From Clostridia bacterium (GTDB lineage Bacteria; Bacillota; Clostridia; Oscillospirales; CAG-272), in assembly GCA_017481495.1 (NCBI GenBank), contig JAFUPC010000093.1, forward strand, positions 46,369 through 110,368: a DNA stretch of 64,000 nt, written 5' to 3'. How positions within the stretch are numbered: the first letter of the stretch is position 1; every line of letters starts with the position of its first letter. Under the pieces are notes generated by a model. That model was given only the letters and a program-made list of their open reading frames with translations. It had not been told where the DNA came from and did no database searches. The position numbers and the translations under genes were made by a program. Below, in pieces: positions 8,887-17,928 of the stretch.

Positions 8887-10234
8887 CTACCGGTTCGGGG
8901 AAAAGCATCTTGCCTATATGCGGCGGGCGCGGCTCTGTACGCTGAATGCGGCGGAGGGCGCGGTTCGCTCCGGGAAAACGGTCTGCAACCTGTTCGTGTT
9001 TGCGCATCTGCTGGAATTCTCGCGCGACCGTCTGCATCTGGCGACCGGTGCGACGACCTCCGGGGCGAAGGTGATTCTGGGGGACGGCAACGGGTTCGGG
9101 CTGGAAGCCATTTTTGCCGGGCGGTGCCGCTGGGGGCTGTACAAAGGCTTTGATGCGCTGACGGTCTCGACCCTCTGCGGGGACAAAGTGGTACTGTTTG
9201 CCGGCGGGCGGAATGCCGACTCGTTCCGAAAGATCCGCGGTCTTGGCATCGGGATGTGGATCGCGACGGAAATCAATCTGCATCATCCCGACATGATCAA
9301 AGAAGCGTTCTCCCGCCAGCTTGCGGCGCGCGACCGGCACGTCTTCTGGGATCTGAACCCGGAAGCGCCGGGGGCGTTCATCTACCGGGAATATCTTGAC
9401 CGGTATGCGCGCGCTGTGACGGACGGGACGTTGTCCCCTGATTTCTACAACTACGCGCATTTCACGATCTACGACAATCCCTCGGTACCGCCGGGACGGC
9501 TCTCGGAAATCGAAGCGCAGTACGAAAAGGGGTCTCTGTGGTACCGGCGCGACATTCTCGGGGAACGGTGTGCGGCGGAGGGCATGGTCTATCCGCGGTT
9601 TGCGGACGACCCGTCTCAATTTACGCTGGACCCGTCCTCTGTCGGAAATCTCTCGTTCATTTCTGTCGGGGTGGACTTTGGCGGGAACCGTTCCAAAACG
9701 ACGTTCGTGGCTGTCGGGTTCTCTCCCGGTTTTACCCGCATGACGGCGCTGTGCGATGCTGTTCTTGACAACCGCATGGGGGAAGTGACGGCGGACGATG
9801 TGAACGGGGCGTGCGAAGCGTTTCTTCTGCGGGTCTCGCGGCTGTATCCGGGGGTTCCTATCCGCTATCTGTTCTGCGACAGTGAGGCGCAATATCTGAT
9901 TCACGGTCTCAAACGTGCGCTGCAGCGGCGGCGCACAATTTTCGACCCGCGAAACCGAACAAATGTACCAATTCCGTCTGTACTGAACGCCCTGAAGCGG
10001 CCGATTCACGAACGGATCGCCTGTGCGACCTCTCTGTTTGCCGCGGGGCGGCTGTTTCTGACATCGGACTGTCCGCATCTGGCGGCGGGGCTCTCGGGGG
10101 CGGTCTGGGATTCCTCACGGGAAAAGGATACACGGCTTGACAATTTTACCTCGGACATTGATATTCTGGATGCGTTTGAGTATGCGTTTGAGCGGTTTAT
10201 GGGGAAATTGGTGAGCGGGGAGAAGGAGGAATGA
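8840..10234 (+). CDS. Phage terminase large subunit
   Basis: The 464-residue protein is the packaging ATPase/nuclease. A Walker A motif EGAVRSGKT is at about residues 39-47. The C-terminal nuclease domain carries VGVDFGGNRSKTTF near 290 and the acidic residues CDSEAQ and DILDAFEYA further on. Length is normal (about 420-500). Two starts are possible: 8840 as given, or the ATG at 8864 directly after GGAGG. It follows the small subunit and precedes the portal gene, from which it is separated by a 129-base MITE-like insertion. Confidence 0.9.
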   Translation: MTSVRKRRMRTTGRIDYRFGEKHLAYMRRARLCTLNAAEGAVRSGKTVCNLFVFAHLLEFSRDRLHLATGATTSGAKVILGDGNGFGLEAIFAGRCRWGLYKGFDALTVSTLCGDKVVLFAGGRNADSFRKIRGLGIGMWIATEINLHHPDMIKEAFSRQLAARDRHVFWDLNPEAPGAFIYREYLDRYARAVTDGTLSPDFYNYAHFTIYDNPSVPPGRLSEIEAQYEKGSLWYRRDILGERCAAEGMVYPRFADDPSQFTLDPSSVGNLSFISVGVDFGGNRSKTTFVAVGFSPGFTRMTALCDAVLDNRMGEVTADDVNGACEAFLLRVSRLYPGVPIRYLFCDSEAQYLIHGLKRALQRRRTIFDPRNRTNVPIPSVLNALKRPIHERIACATSLFAAGRLFLTSDCPHLAAGLSGAVWDSSREKDTRLDNFTSDIDILDAFEYAFERFMGKLVSGEKEE

Positions 10235-10248
10235 TTTCGTTATCCCTA

Positions 10249-10377
10249 TAGGGGCGCCCATTGGGCGTCCGGAACAAGAAGATATGATGTCGTAACATTA
10301 TGAAAACACGTCGATTTTGTTATTAAACGTCATGCGCGACATACCGTTTGGCAACGGACGCCCAATGGGCGCCCCTA
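10249..10377. repeat. MITE-like element inside the phage operon (family A)
   Basis: TAGGGGCGCCCATTGGGCGT... at 10249-10271 is matched by its exact reverse complement at 10355-10377 (23 bases), enclosing 83 bases with no coding capacity. The arms match copies at 50.3 kb and 29.8 kb in host DNA. The element lies between terminase and portal and could form a long hairpin in the transcript. Confidence 0.85.
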
Positions 10378-10468
10378 CAGAGGAATGGAAAGGCATCCTT
10401 CTTACCCTGGTCGGAATCGCGGTGGGAAGAAAGAATCGAAAGAAAAGAGAAGAAATTTGGAGGAAAAC

Positions 10469-11932
10469 GTGAGAAATCAACGGGAACTTGTGCTGGCGTA
10501 TTTGCGGCAGCGGTACGGATATGCGCCGGATGCGGCGCTGTATGATGCGGTGGACACGGCGCGGGACTGGTGGAGCGGGCGGCACGATGCGTTTCATGTC
10601 TTTACGGAAACGCGGCAGGGGCTGGGGCCTGTGCGCCGCGAAATGTACCGGATGGGGATGGCGAAGAAGGTCTGTGAAGACTGGGCCTCGATGCTCATCA
10701 ACGACCGGACACAGCTTCGCTGTGAAGACGAAACGGTCAGCCGTGTACTGTTCGGTGACCGCTTCGGGATGGGCGGGATCCTGACCGGGGGCAACTTCTG
10801 GGGACGGCTGAATCGCTTTGTGGAAGAAGCGTTTGCGCTGGGGACCGGTGCGTGTGTGGCGCATTTCACCGGGGTACTGTGCGACGGGGACGGGGAAATG
10901 GTCTCGGCGGACGGGATGCGGCTGTCGTTCTGCTCAGCCGACCAAATGTTCCCCTTACGGTGCGAAGACGGGGAGATCGTCTCCTGCGCGTTTCTGGGAG
11001 CGTTTGGCGGAGAAGTGTCCGGAAAAGAAAAAACGGGTGTTCCGCCGATGTTTCTGACAGTACATGAAAAACGTTCTGACGGGCGGTGGAATGTGGAAAA
11101 CATTCTTCTGTCCCAGGCGGACGGGCGGGTGCTTACTCTGCCGCGCGGGGTCTTGAAAAAGTGCATCTCTCCTGTGAAGCTGTTCTCCGTGCTGACACCG
11201 AATGTGGTGCCGTGCGACCGGGTTCTGCGCGAAAACGGGATGGGCTGTTCCGTGTTTGCGTCTGCATACGACAATCTGAAAGGGGTGGATCTGGCATACA
11301 ACAATTTCTGCCGCGATCTGTTTCTCGGCGGAAAGAAGGTCTTTCTGAACCAGAATCTGGTACAGGAGGATGGTTACGGACGGCGCATTGCGCCCGACGA
11401 CGTGGCACAGCAGCTGTTTGTGACGGTCGGGGACGGGGATCTCTCTGCGGACACGATGATCGTGGAGCACAATCCGGAGCTTCGTGCCGGAGAAAATGCC
11501 GCCGCGGTGCAGGCACAGCTGGACTACCTGTCGTTCAAAGTGGGATTCGGGTGCCGGCATTATCGGTTCTCCGGGGAATCTGTGGTGACGGCGACCCAAT
11601 ATGCGGGCGACCGTCAGGAGATGATGCAGAATGCGATGAAGCACTACCTCTCTGTGGAAGCGTTTCTGCGGGGGGTGACGGAGGTGGCGTATTACTACAC
11701 TGTCGGTCTGTGCGGGTTGTCTCTGCCGTCTCCCGGGCGGATCTGCGTGGACTTTGACGACAGCTTCTTTGTTGACCCGACGGCGGAGCGGGAACGCGAC
11801 CTGCGGGAAGTCAACGCGGGTCTTATGACCAAATGGGAATTTCGTGCGAAATACTACGGGGAAAGTGAGGAGAGTGCCAAAAAGACCTTGATGGAAATGA
11901 AAACCTATGAAAATGAAAGGGGGAATGGATGA
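10469..11932 (+). CDS. Phage portal protein (SPP1 Gp6-like)
   Basis: The 487-residue protein forms the dodecameric DNA channel at the capsid vertex. The block around residues 45-80 (MYRMGMAKKVCEDWASMLIN) and the later LDYLSFKVGFG with ATQYAGDRQEMMQNAMKHY are characteristic of portals of the SPP1 Gp6 type. I place the start at GTG 10469, with GGAGG five bases upstream; the longer frame from 10385 begins in the edge of the MITE-like element. Its stop overlaps the start of the scaffold gene. Confidence 0.88.
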   Translation: MRNQRELVLAYLRQRYGYAPDAALYDAVDTARDWWSGRHDAFHVFTETRQGLGPVRREMYRMGMAKKVCEDWASMLINDRTQLRCEDETVSRVLFGDRFGMGGILTGGNFWGRLNRFVEEAFALGTGACVAHFTGVLCDGDGEMVSADGMRLSFCSADQMFPLRCEDGEIVSCAFLGAFGGEVSGKEKTGVPPMFLTVHEKRSDGRWNVENILLSQADGRVLTLPRGVLKKCISPVKLFSVLTPNVVPCDRVLRENGMGCSVFASAYDNLKGVDLAYNNFCRDLFLGGKKVFLNQNLVQEDGYGRRIAPDDVAQQLFVTVGDGDLSADTMIVEHNPELRAGENAAAVQAQLDYLSFKVGFGCRHYRFSGESVVTATQYAGDRQEMMQNAMKHYLSVEAFLRGVTEVAYYYTVGLCGLSLPSPGRICVDFDDSFFVDPTAERERDLREVNAGLMTKWEFRAKYYGESEESAKKTLMEMKTYENERGNG

Positions 11933-12462
11933 TGGAGGAAACGATGGGACTTCCGGGGATGGAAGGAACGGCGGAAACGGCGATACTTGCGGGTTCGTTT
12001 GAATCTGCGGGATCTGCGGATGCCGGAGCACCTGCGGATGCCGGGGAGGCGGCTGTGCTGGCGGAGCACCGTGCGGCTCTGGCGAAGATGCGTGCATCTC
12101 TTGCTGTGGATATGCTGGTGGAAGCATCCGGGGCGCGGGACACGGAGATCGTGCGTCGTCTGCTCGATGCGGACACAGCGGCGCTGGCGGCATCTGCCGG
12201 TGCGGACGGGGTTCCGGACATCCGTGCGTTGAAAGAAAAGCTCCTTCGTCTGAAGCGGGACTGCGGGTATCTGTTTGCCGGCGGCGGACGGATGGGTTCC
12301 GGTTCCGGGAACATGGGCGGTGTCTGCGGGGATGCAGGCGTTTTTGCCGGGGGCGGTACTACCGGGAGCGGTACGGCGAGCGGGGTTTCTGTTCTGCCGG
12401 GCGGCGGCGTGGACGAGGATGCGCTGTCGGATGATGAATATTACAGAAGAAAAAGACATTGA
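11929..12462 (+). CDS. Phage capsid scaffolding protein
   Basis: The 177-residue product is Ala/Gly-rich and largely helical in the centre (LAEHRAALAKMRASLAVDML), with a C-terminal block DIRALKEKLLRLKRDCGYLF typical of GP20/DUF4355-like scaffolds. Position between portal and coat supports this. Start is ATG 11929, overlapping the portal stop (ATGA); a second ATG follows at once. The protein would guide procapsid assembly. The low-complexity Gly/Ser segment near 135-160 and charged C-terminus are also typical. Confidence 0.75.
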   Translation: MMEETMGLPGMEGTAETAILAGSFESAGSADAGAPADAGEAAVLAEHRAALAKMRASLAVDMLVEASGARDTEIVRRLLDADTAALAASAGADGVPDIRALKEKLLRLKRDCGYLFAGGGRMGSGSGNMGGVCGDAGVFAGGGTTGSGTASGVSVLPGGGVDEDALSDDEYYRRKRH

Positions 12463-12482
12463 AACATGGAGGTATCTGATTT

Positions 12483-13598
12483 ATGGCAAACAATTTCGTT
12501 ACACTCAAGGAAATCGCACGCACGGCTCTGCCGCATCTGATGGACAATCTGGTGTTTCCGCGCCTGGTCCACAACGACTTCTCCGATGCGTTTGCGGCAA
12601 AGCAGGGCGACACGGTACAGGTGCGCAAGCCTGTCAACTACACGGCGCAGGAATTCGACCCGGATGCGGGTGTCATGACGCAGGAGCTGCAGGAAGACAG
12701 TGTGGAGGTCAAGCTTGACCGTATTGCGAGTGTGGATATTGAGGTATCTGCGCTGGATGCGGCGCTGAACTTCGACTCTCTTGACCGTCTGTTCATCAAG
12801 CCTGCGGCGATCGCGCTGGCGGAGAAGATCAACGCGGACGGTCTGGCACTCTACCGCGATGTCTCCGCGTTTACCGGCAGTGCCGGCACGACACCCTCGA
12901 CTCTGGAAGACCTGGCATCTGTTCGCCGTGCGCTCAACGAAGCGCGTGTGCCGACATCTCCGCGCTATGCGGTCTGGGACACTGCTGCCGACACGGCGTT
13001 TGCGACCCTGCCGGCTCTGGTCAATGCGGAAAAGTCCGGTTCGACCGATGCTCTGCGTGAGGGTGCGCTTGGCAAGGTGTTCGGCATGGAACATTTCATG
13101 AGCCAGGCGGTCTGTCAGCACACGACCGGCATCACGCAGGCGATGGGTCTGTCTGTCTCCGGTGCGGTCTCCGCGGGTGCTGACACGGTGAATATCAAGG
13201 GTTCTTCCCTTGCAGGCAAATTCACGGCGGGTGATCTGCTTCTCATCGGCGGTCGCAGTTACACTGTTGTGTCCGACAGTGCGGCGGCATCCTCGGGCGC
13301 GATTTCCGGCGTGAAGATCTCTCCCGCGGTGGACAAGACCGTTGCGGACGGAACGGCGGTGGAATTCATCGGTGCGCACACGGCGAATCTGGCATTCCAT
13401 CCGTCCGCGTTTGCGTTCGTATGCCGTCCGCTGTCCGCGCCTGCCGGTGTTGAGTCCTATGTCACGAACTTCGACGGCATCTCTCTGCGCGTGGTTCGCG
13501 GCTACGACATGATCTTCAAGCGCGAAATGCTCTCGATGGACGTTCTGTATGCGTACAAGACCGTCTATCCGGAGCTGGCTGTCAGATGTCTGGGCTGA
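12483..13598 (+). CDS. Phage major capsid protein (P22 coat-like)
   Basis: The 371-residue protein resembles the P22 coat protein family: the N-terminal arm, the LKEIARTALPHLMDNLVFPR segment, a long spine helix, a beta-rich insertion (about 215-300, SGAVSAGADTVNIKGSSLAG), and the closing LRVVRGYDMIFKREMLSMDV. This fold does not need a maturation protease, and indeed none is encoded. A GGAGG-type site precedes ATG 12483. It is the strongest evidence that the cluster could build a particle. Confidence 0.9.
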   Translation: MANNFVTLKEIARTALPHLMDNLVFPRLVHNDFSDAFAAKQGDTVQVRKPVNYTAQEFDPDAGVMTQELQEDSVEVKLDRIASVDIEVSALDAALNFDSLDRLFIKPAAIALAEKINADGLALYRDVSAFTGSAGTTPSTLEDLASVRRALNEARVPTSPRYAVWDTAADTAFATLPALVNAEKSGSTDALREGALGKVFGMEHFMSQAVCQHTTGITQAMGLSVSGAVSAGADTVNIKGSSLAGKFTAGDLLLIGGRSYTVVSDSAAASSGAISGVKISPAVDKTVADGTAVEFIGAHTANLAFHPSAFAFVCRPLSAPAGVESYVTNFDGISLRVVRGYDMIFKREMLSMDVLYAYKTVYPELAVRCLG

Positions 13599-13634
13599 TC
13601 TCACTTACATACTGCTGTCGGGAGGTGACAGGAT

Positions 13635-14006
13635 ATGGCGGAAAACACATCCGGGTACGGAGATTATGCTGTCTACTGTGCGGATTTTGAAGATGCGCCT
13701 GCAGAAGAAGTCTTTGCAAAGTATAACCGCATTGCATCGAGCATCGTGGATTTTCTGTGCGGGCGTCTGCCTGATGCGGAAAACAGCTGTATCCGCGAAG
13801 CGGTTCACTGGCAGATCCATCATATGCGGGGGCGCGGCTCTGTGGAAGCGTGTTTTGCGGGGACACCTGTCAGGGAATCCTTCGGCGGGTACACGGTGGA
13901 GCGTGCGGCATCCGCGCCCGGGCAGCTTCGTCTGTTCGGAATGGAGGTGTCGCCTGTGACGGTGCAGATTTTACGCGCGGGCGGCATGATGTGCAGCTGG
14001 ATCTGA
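13635..14006 (+). CDS. Phage head-tail connector-type protein
   Basis: The 123-residue protein directly follows the coat gene, preceded by GGAGGTGACAGG. It has helical content in its first 70 residues (AEEVFAKYNRIASSIVDFL and EAVHWQIHHMRG) followed by a beta-rich tail, which fits the neck or connector proteins found here in Gram-positive siphoviruses. The exact family was not recognised; the call rests on size, helix pattern and place in the order. Confidence 0.6.
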   Translation: MAENTSGYGDYAVYCADFEDAPAEEVFAKYNRIASSIVDFLCGRLPDAENSCIREAVHWQIHHMRGRGSVEACFAGTPVRESFGGYTVERAASAPGQLRLFGMEVSPVTVQILRAGGMMCSWI

Positions 14007-14046
14007 CAGGAACGAAAAACGAACAATTGTTTTGGAGGTGGAGCAT

Positions 14047-14460
14047 TTGTCGATCGAAGCAAGTGTGATGACGGTCTGGCGATACCGCTCGGAAGACGAT
14101 GCGGGATGCGCGGTCTATGACACGGACACGGCGACCGCCTATGCGGTTTACTTGGCGAAAACGGACGGGCGAACATCTGGCGGTAGTGGTTACGCGGGTT
14201 CTCTTGCCGGGGGCGGGGAACAGGTGAGTGGATTTCTGCTTCCGCTCCGCTCCACGGACGGCGAGGAAACACCCATTCTGCTGTCCCCCGGATACGACTG
14301 GCTGGGGGCGGGGGATCTCTCTTCATATGAAACACCTGTTGCGGCGGCCACAGCCGGCTGTCGGGTGTTCTGCGTGACCTCCGCCGTTCAGCCGCCGCAC
14401 ATCTCGGACGGGACACTTGTGGACTGGTGCTGTTTTGAAGCGGAAAGGCGGGTACCATGA
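14047..14460 (+). CDS. Phage minor capsid / head-completion protein
   Basis: The 137-residue product is beta-rich and sits between the connector and the minor capsid 2-like gene, the usual place of a head-closure or minor capsid 1-type protein. I choose TTG 14047 because GGAGG ends eight bases upstream; the frame is open from 14032 but that start would overlap the ribosome binding site. It overlaps the next gene by four bases (ATGA). The role is inferred from position. Confidence 0.6.
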   Translation: MSIEASVMTVWRYRSEDDAGCAVYDTDTATAYAVYLAKTDGRTSGGSGYAGSLAGGGEQVSGFLLPLRSTDGEETPILLSPGYDWLGAGDLSSYETPVAAATAGCRVFCVTSAVQPPHISDGTLVDWCCFEAERRVP

Positions 14461-14810
14461 TGACGGTGTCGATGACCTGCGACTTTGCCGGGGATAGGGT
14501 GCTTTCCCGTCTGCTGTCCTCGTCAGACATGGCGGGGGAACGGATTGCGTCGGCGGTTCTCTCTGACAGCACGCCGTATGTGCCGTATGACACGGGGGCA
14601 TTATGCGGAAGCGGGCATATCGCGAAAACCGGGGACGGGTGGTATGCTGTGATATGGGACGTGCCTTATGCACGGGCGGTATACTACGGGGATGCGCGTG
14701 GTGTATCGTTTCACACGGATGCGCATCCGCTGGCATCGGCGCGATGGACGGAACGCGCACGGGCGGTCTGCCGGGAAAAATGGACGGATGAGGGGAGGCG
14801 AATCGGATGA
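14457..14810 (+). CDS. Phage minor capsid protein 2-like
   Basis: The 117-residue protein carries the family signature PYVPYDTGALCGSG (about 38-52), VPYARAVYYGD and a closing WTERARAV block. These match the minor capsid 2 family (head-tail joining proteins of the HK97 gp10 fold). It overlaps both neighbours by four bases, so translation is probably coupled. Confidence 0.75.
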   Translation: MMTVSMTCDFAGDRVLSRLLSSSDMAGERIASAVLSDSTPYVPYDTGALCGSGHIAKTGDGWYAVIWDVPYARAVYYGDARGVSFHTDAHPLASARWTERARAVCREKWTDEGRRIG

Positions 14811-15277
14811 CGGATGTATCTGCGGCGGCGGCGCTCTGGCGTTTTTTCTCGGGGTTTTCCGGGTACGGCGTGCCGCTTGGATTTGAGGTGATGCCGCCGG
14901 GCGGGGGAATCCCCGCTGTCGGTGGTGCCGGTGGCAATGCCGTTGATACGGATGAAAGCAACGGGATCATGGGGGCGGTATTTTCGATGTCACCGTCGGT
15001 TTCCCGCGCACGGGAATACATCAACGGCGACAGTGTTCTGCGCGGGGGGTGTACGGTCTCTCTGCTGTCCTGTGACTGCGACCGGGCATCGCGGATGCGC
15101 ATGGCATCGGTATTTGCCGCTCTTTGCGAATATACGGCGGAAAACGGGGAATTTTATCGGGATACGGAAACGGGGAAGACCTATCGCATCCGCGCGGTCT
15201 CCTCTCCTGTCCGGATGATTGCGTATGCCGACCGTGTGGTATGGGAAATGAATTTTTCGTTTGAAGAATATGATTGA
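14807..15277 (+). CDS. Phage minor capsid 3 / tail-completion protein
   Basis: The 156-residue product follows the minor capsid 2-like gene with a four-base overlap, as in many clostridial siphoviruses. Its C-terminal half (FYRDTETGKTYRIRAVSSPV and VVWEMNFSFEEYD) resembles tail-terminator folds, while the N-terminal third is Gly/Ala-rich. It probably caps the tail tube and joins it to the head. The family call is inferred from order and size. Confidence 0.6.
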   Translation: MTDVSAAAALWRFFSGFSGYGVPLGFEVMPPGGGIPAVGGAGGNAVDTDESNGIMGAVFSMSPSVSRAREYINGDSVLRGGCTVSLLSCDCDRASRMRMASVFAALCEYTAENGEFYRDTETGKTYRIRAVSSPVRMIAYADRVVWEMNFSFEEYD

Positions 15278-15327
15278 TTGTATAACAGAGTTTTACAATC
15301 GACTGTTTGAAGAATACGGAGGATAAC

Positions 15328-15795
15328 ATGGGAATTGTGACAAGGAGCGCGATGCGTTCCTATCTGGAATGTGACGGGGACTACTGCGAAATCGGCGAAG
15401 GCTTCACGGAATTCACCGAAAACAAGAATCCGCGGGAATACTCCCGTCAGTACATCAACGAAGCATCCGAGCGCACCGACCTTGTAGGGTTTGCGCCGTC
15501 TGTGACCTATGCGTTTGATGTTTATGAAGACGACCCCGTGCAGGAGAAACTGCTCTCTCTGACACGCGGGGAAGCGGTCGGTGCAGATGCCGCTGTGACG
15601 GTCGTGACGGCGTTTCTATACTGTTCCGGTTCAACGGAGACCCGGTTTAAAGCGGTGAAGCGCACATACACGGTCTGTCCTGCGAAGCTGGGCAGCGGCA
15701 CGGATGCGCTGGTATGCTCCGGCACGCTGAAAGCGTGTGGGGAAGTGGTGCATGGGGAATTTGATACGGCGGCGATGATGTTTTATGCGGTCTGA
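15328..15795 (+). CDS. Phage major tail tube protein
   Basis: The 155-residue protein has a beta-rich pattern, with YCEIGEGFTEFTENKNPREYSRQYIN followed by immunoglobulin-like strands; NPREYSRQYINE is typical of tail tube proteins of Gram-positive siphoviruses. Start is ATG 15328, because GGAGG lies just upstream; an in-frame ATG at 15307 has no site. It would form the hollow tail tube whose length is set by the tape measure gene two places on. Confidence 0.75.
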   Translation: MGIVTRSAMRSYLECDGDYCEIGEGFTEFTENKNPREYSRQYINEASERTDLVGFAPSVTYAFDVYEDDPVQEKLLSLTRGEAVGADAAVTVVTAFLYCSGSTETRFKAVKRTYTVCPAKLGSGTDALVCSGTLKACGEVVHGEFDTAAMMFYAV

Positions 15796-15943
15796 AGGGG
15801 TGTTGCACGAATGTGTCCCACCCTATAAAATTCATCTTGCCGTTCTTCCGAACGTCATTTTCTGGGATTAAATCCCGGAAAACCGATGAATTCCGGGCAT
15901 TTCATGCCCCATGGTCATAAAATAATGAAAGGATTGAAATGAT

Positions 15944-16420
15944 ATGAAACCGTTTATGTGCGGGGGGCGGCGTTACGCCTTTGACATTACGAATCCCTAC
16001 GATCTGACACGGCTTCAGCGTGCTTCGGCTCTGTTGTCGGAGGATTCTGTGGATGGGGACGGGGTCTCCGTTGGGGACTGTAAAATCGATTATCCTGCCT
16101 ATCTGCGGCCGGAAGCGGCGGAGGGCGGTGCGCTTGGGGCGGAAGCCGCGGGGATCCTTGCGGTGTGCCGCAGGTATTACGCCTTTTTCTCCGTACTGTT
16201 TCCGGGTCAGGCGGAGACGATTCTCGGCGACCGTCCGAGTGTTTCTGCGGGGCGCGATGCGTTCGGGCGGTGGCTTGTATATTTGCAGGACTGCATCAAA
16301 GCGGAAAAAAACGCGAATGACGGCATTGTGCAGATGTATGAAAAGAAAATGAATGCGGATTCTGACACAAAGAAATGTGCGGTCGACGGTTCTGTGATGG
16401 CGGAACAGGCGGATGTTTAA
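15944..16420 (+). CDS. Phage tail assembly chaperone-like protein
   Basis: The 158-residue protein lies between the tail tube and the Gp15-like gene. It begins with the pattern YAFDITNPYDLTRLQRA and has a helical centre ending in a charged tail. Small proteins with this start are usual in the first chaperone slot. GAAAGGATT precedes the ATG. It overlaps the next gene by eight bases. No convincing frameshift slip site was identified in the overlap. Confidence 0.65.
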   Translation: MKPFMCGGRRYAFDITNPYDLTRLQRASALLSEDSVDGDGVSVGDCKIDYPAYLRPEAAEGGALGAEAAGILAVCRRYYAFFSVLFPGQAETILGDRPSVSAGRDAFGRWLVYLQDCIKAEKNANDGIVQMYEKKMNADSDTKKCAVDGSVMAEQADV

Positions 16421-17090
16421 CGATACACATACGGGGATTCCGCTGCTTTGGGAGCTGCCCCAGGCACTGTGTATCCGCGCGGCAAATGGGGAAGTGTATG
16501 GTGTTTATGCCATACATCCCTCGTTTTCGGTGGGGTTGTATCTGCGGTGCCTCTGGGAAGAGCCATATTATCTGGCGCGGCCGGGGGACTTGATGGCGCT
16601 GACCTGTGCGCATCTGTTTGTGTCCTCCGCTTCTCTTTGTGGGATTCCGTTTGAAGACCTGGCGGCGGCTGTATTATGGTATCTGCTCGACGGTCGGGTG
16701 ACGGGGGAACAGGTACGGAAGCTTCTGTCGTCGGGGGATGGCGGGAAAATGGAAACGGGCAACGGAATTTCTGCGGCGGGTGAGGAGCAGATGCTTTCTT
16801 ACAAGTGGGATCTGCCGGAAATCTGTTCCTCGTTTTTGCAGGTGTACGGCATAGATCTTTGTGCAGAAGAAAACCGGGACCTGCATCTCTGGCAGTTTGA
16901 TGCGCTTCTGCGGGGACTGCCTGCGGACTGTGCGCTCGGGCGGACACTTGGCATCCGGGGATGTGACTTGTCCGCACTTGCCGATGACGATGCGCGGGCA
17001 CTTGCCGCGGCGGAGCGTATGCGTGTGCGGATTCCGCCGGAAAATGTATTGAACACGCTGTGGAGGGAAAGGAGCGAATGCAATGGCTGA
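16413..17090 (+). CDS. Phage Gp15-like protein (second tail chaperone slot)
   Basis: The 225-residue protein matches the bacteriophage Gp15 family. The C-terminal half contains ICSSFLQVYGIDLCAEEN, LHLWQFDALLRGLPADC and IRGCDLS, which are its signature blocks. It lies just before the tape measure gene, where this family is found in Gram-positive siphoviruses. Start ATG 16413 overlaps the previous gene; its first codons include a copy of the AACGATACACA motif. It overlaps the tape measure gene by eight bases. Confidence 0.8.
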   Translation: MFNDTHTGIPLLWELPQALCIRAANGEVYGVYAIHPSFSVGLYLRCLWEEPYYLARPGDLMALTCAHLFVSSASLCGIPFEDLAAAVLWYLLDGRVTGEQVRKLLSSGDGGKMETGNGISAAGEEQMLSYKWDLPEICSSFLQVYGIDLCAEENRDLHLWQFDALLRGLPADCALGRTLGIRGCDLSALADDDARALAAAERMRVRIPPENVLNTLWRERSECNG

Positions 17091-17928
17091 AAAACAAGCG
17101 GACGGCCGTGTGGTGATCGAAGCCGGGATGGACACCTCTGACATCCGGCGCGGGACGGAGGAAATTCTGCGTCTGCTCACCGTAATGAAAAAGAATGCGG
17201 CTGTTCAGTTTGCCGCCCTGCGGGGCAATACGACCGCGGAGATTTCTGCGATGTCCGGGCAGGTGACCTCGATCATGCGCCGGATGACCTCGGATATGGC
17301 ATCTGCTGTCACAGGCGGGCAGACACGACTTCTGTCTGCCGCACGCGGGGTGATGTCCTCTGTGATGGGGGAAATGACGGCGAATGCCGCGGGATTTTCT
17401 GCGGTCGGCGGTCAGATGATGGCGGGGGTCGCGGCCGGGATCCGCGCTTCCTCCTCTGCCGTTTATGCGGCGGCACGGAATGCGGCACTGACGGCACTTT
17501 CTGCGATGAAAGCGGAGCTGGGGATCCAGTCTCCGTCCCGCGTGATGCGGGAAGAAGTCGGTATGCAGATCGGTGCGGGACTTGCCGAAGGATTGGAAAA
17601 GAGCATTCCTGCGGTCGGTCGTGCGGCGGGGGCGTTGGCGGTGGCAACAGCAGGTGCCACAGCATCCGTATCTGCGGGTTCCGGTGCAGGAGCATCTGCG
17701 GTGCGGGCATCGGCGGCACTGCGGCGGGAGAATTATTTGCTTGGCATGGCACAAGCGCAGGCACGCTTTCCGGTACCGGCGGTTGTCGGGGCGGACGGTG
17801 CATCGGTGCGGGGTAGTCGTGCAAACGGGGCGAACACGACGATCGTATTCACGAAACCTGTGGAAACGCCGTCTGCGCACGCCCGCGCTCTGCGCTCAAT
17901 GATGGAGGAGGTACTGTATGGCAGGTAA
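17083..17928 (+). CDS. Very short phage tape measure protein
   Basis: The 281-residue protein sits between the Gp15-like and distal tail genes, the tape-measure position. It is Ala/Met-rich and almost entirely helical. The block ALSAMKAELGIQSPSRVMRE (about 143-162) is the motif near the end of many tape measure proteins. Normal siphovirus tape measures run 600-2000 residues, so this one implies an unusually short tail or a shortened gene. No peptidase or lysozyme domain is present. It overlaps the next gene by 11 bases. Confidence 0.75.
   Translation: MAEKQADGRVVIEAGMDTSDIRRGTEEILRLLTVMKKNAAVQFAALRGNTTAEISAMSGQVTSIMRRMTSDMASAVTGGQTRLLSAARGVMSSVMGEMTANAAGFSAVGGQMMAGVAAGIRASSSAVYAAARNAALTALSAMKAELGIQSPSRVMREEVGMQIGAGLAEGLEKSIPAVGRAAGALAVATAGATASVSAGSGAGASAVRASAALRRENYLLGMAQAQARFPVPAVVGADGASVRGSRANGANTTIVFTKPVETPSAHARALRSMMEEVLYGR

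Noticed and set aside
8696..10078. 460-codon antisense frame over the terminase
   Set aside because: GC-rich shadow with Pro/Arg-rich product and no ribosome binding site.
16417..17880. 487-codon antisense frame over the Gp15-like and tape measure genes
   Set aside because: Arg/His/Pro-rich shadow of overlapping phage genes on the plus strand.
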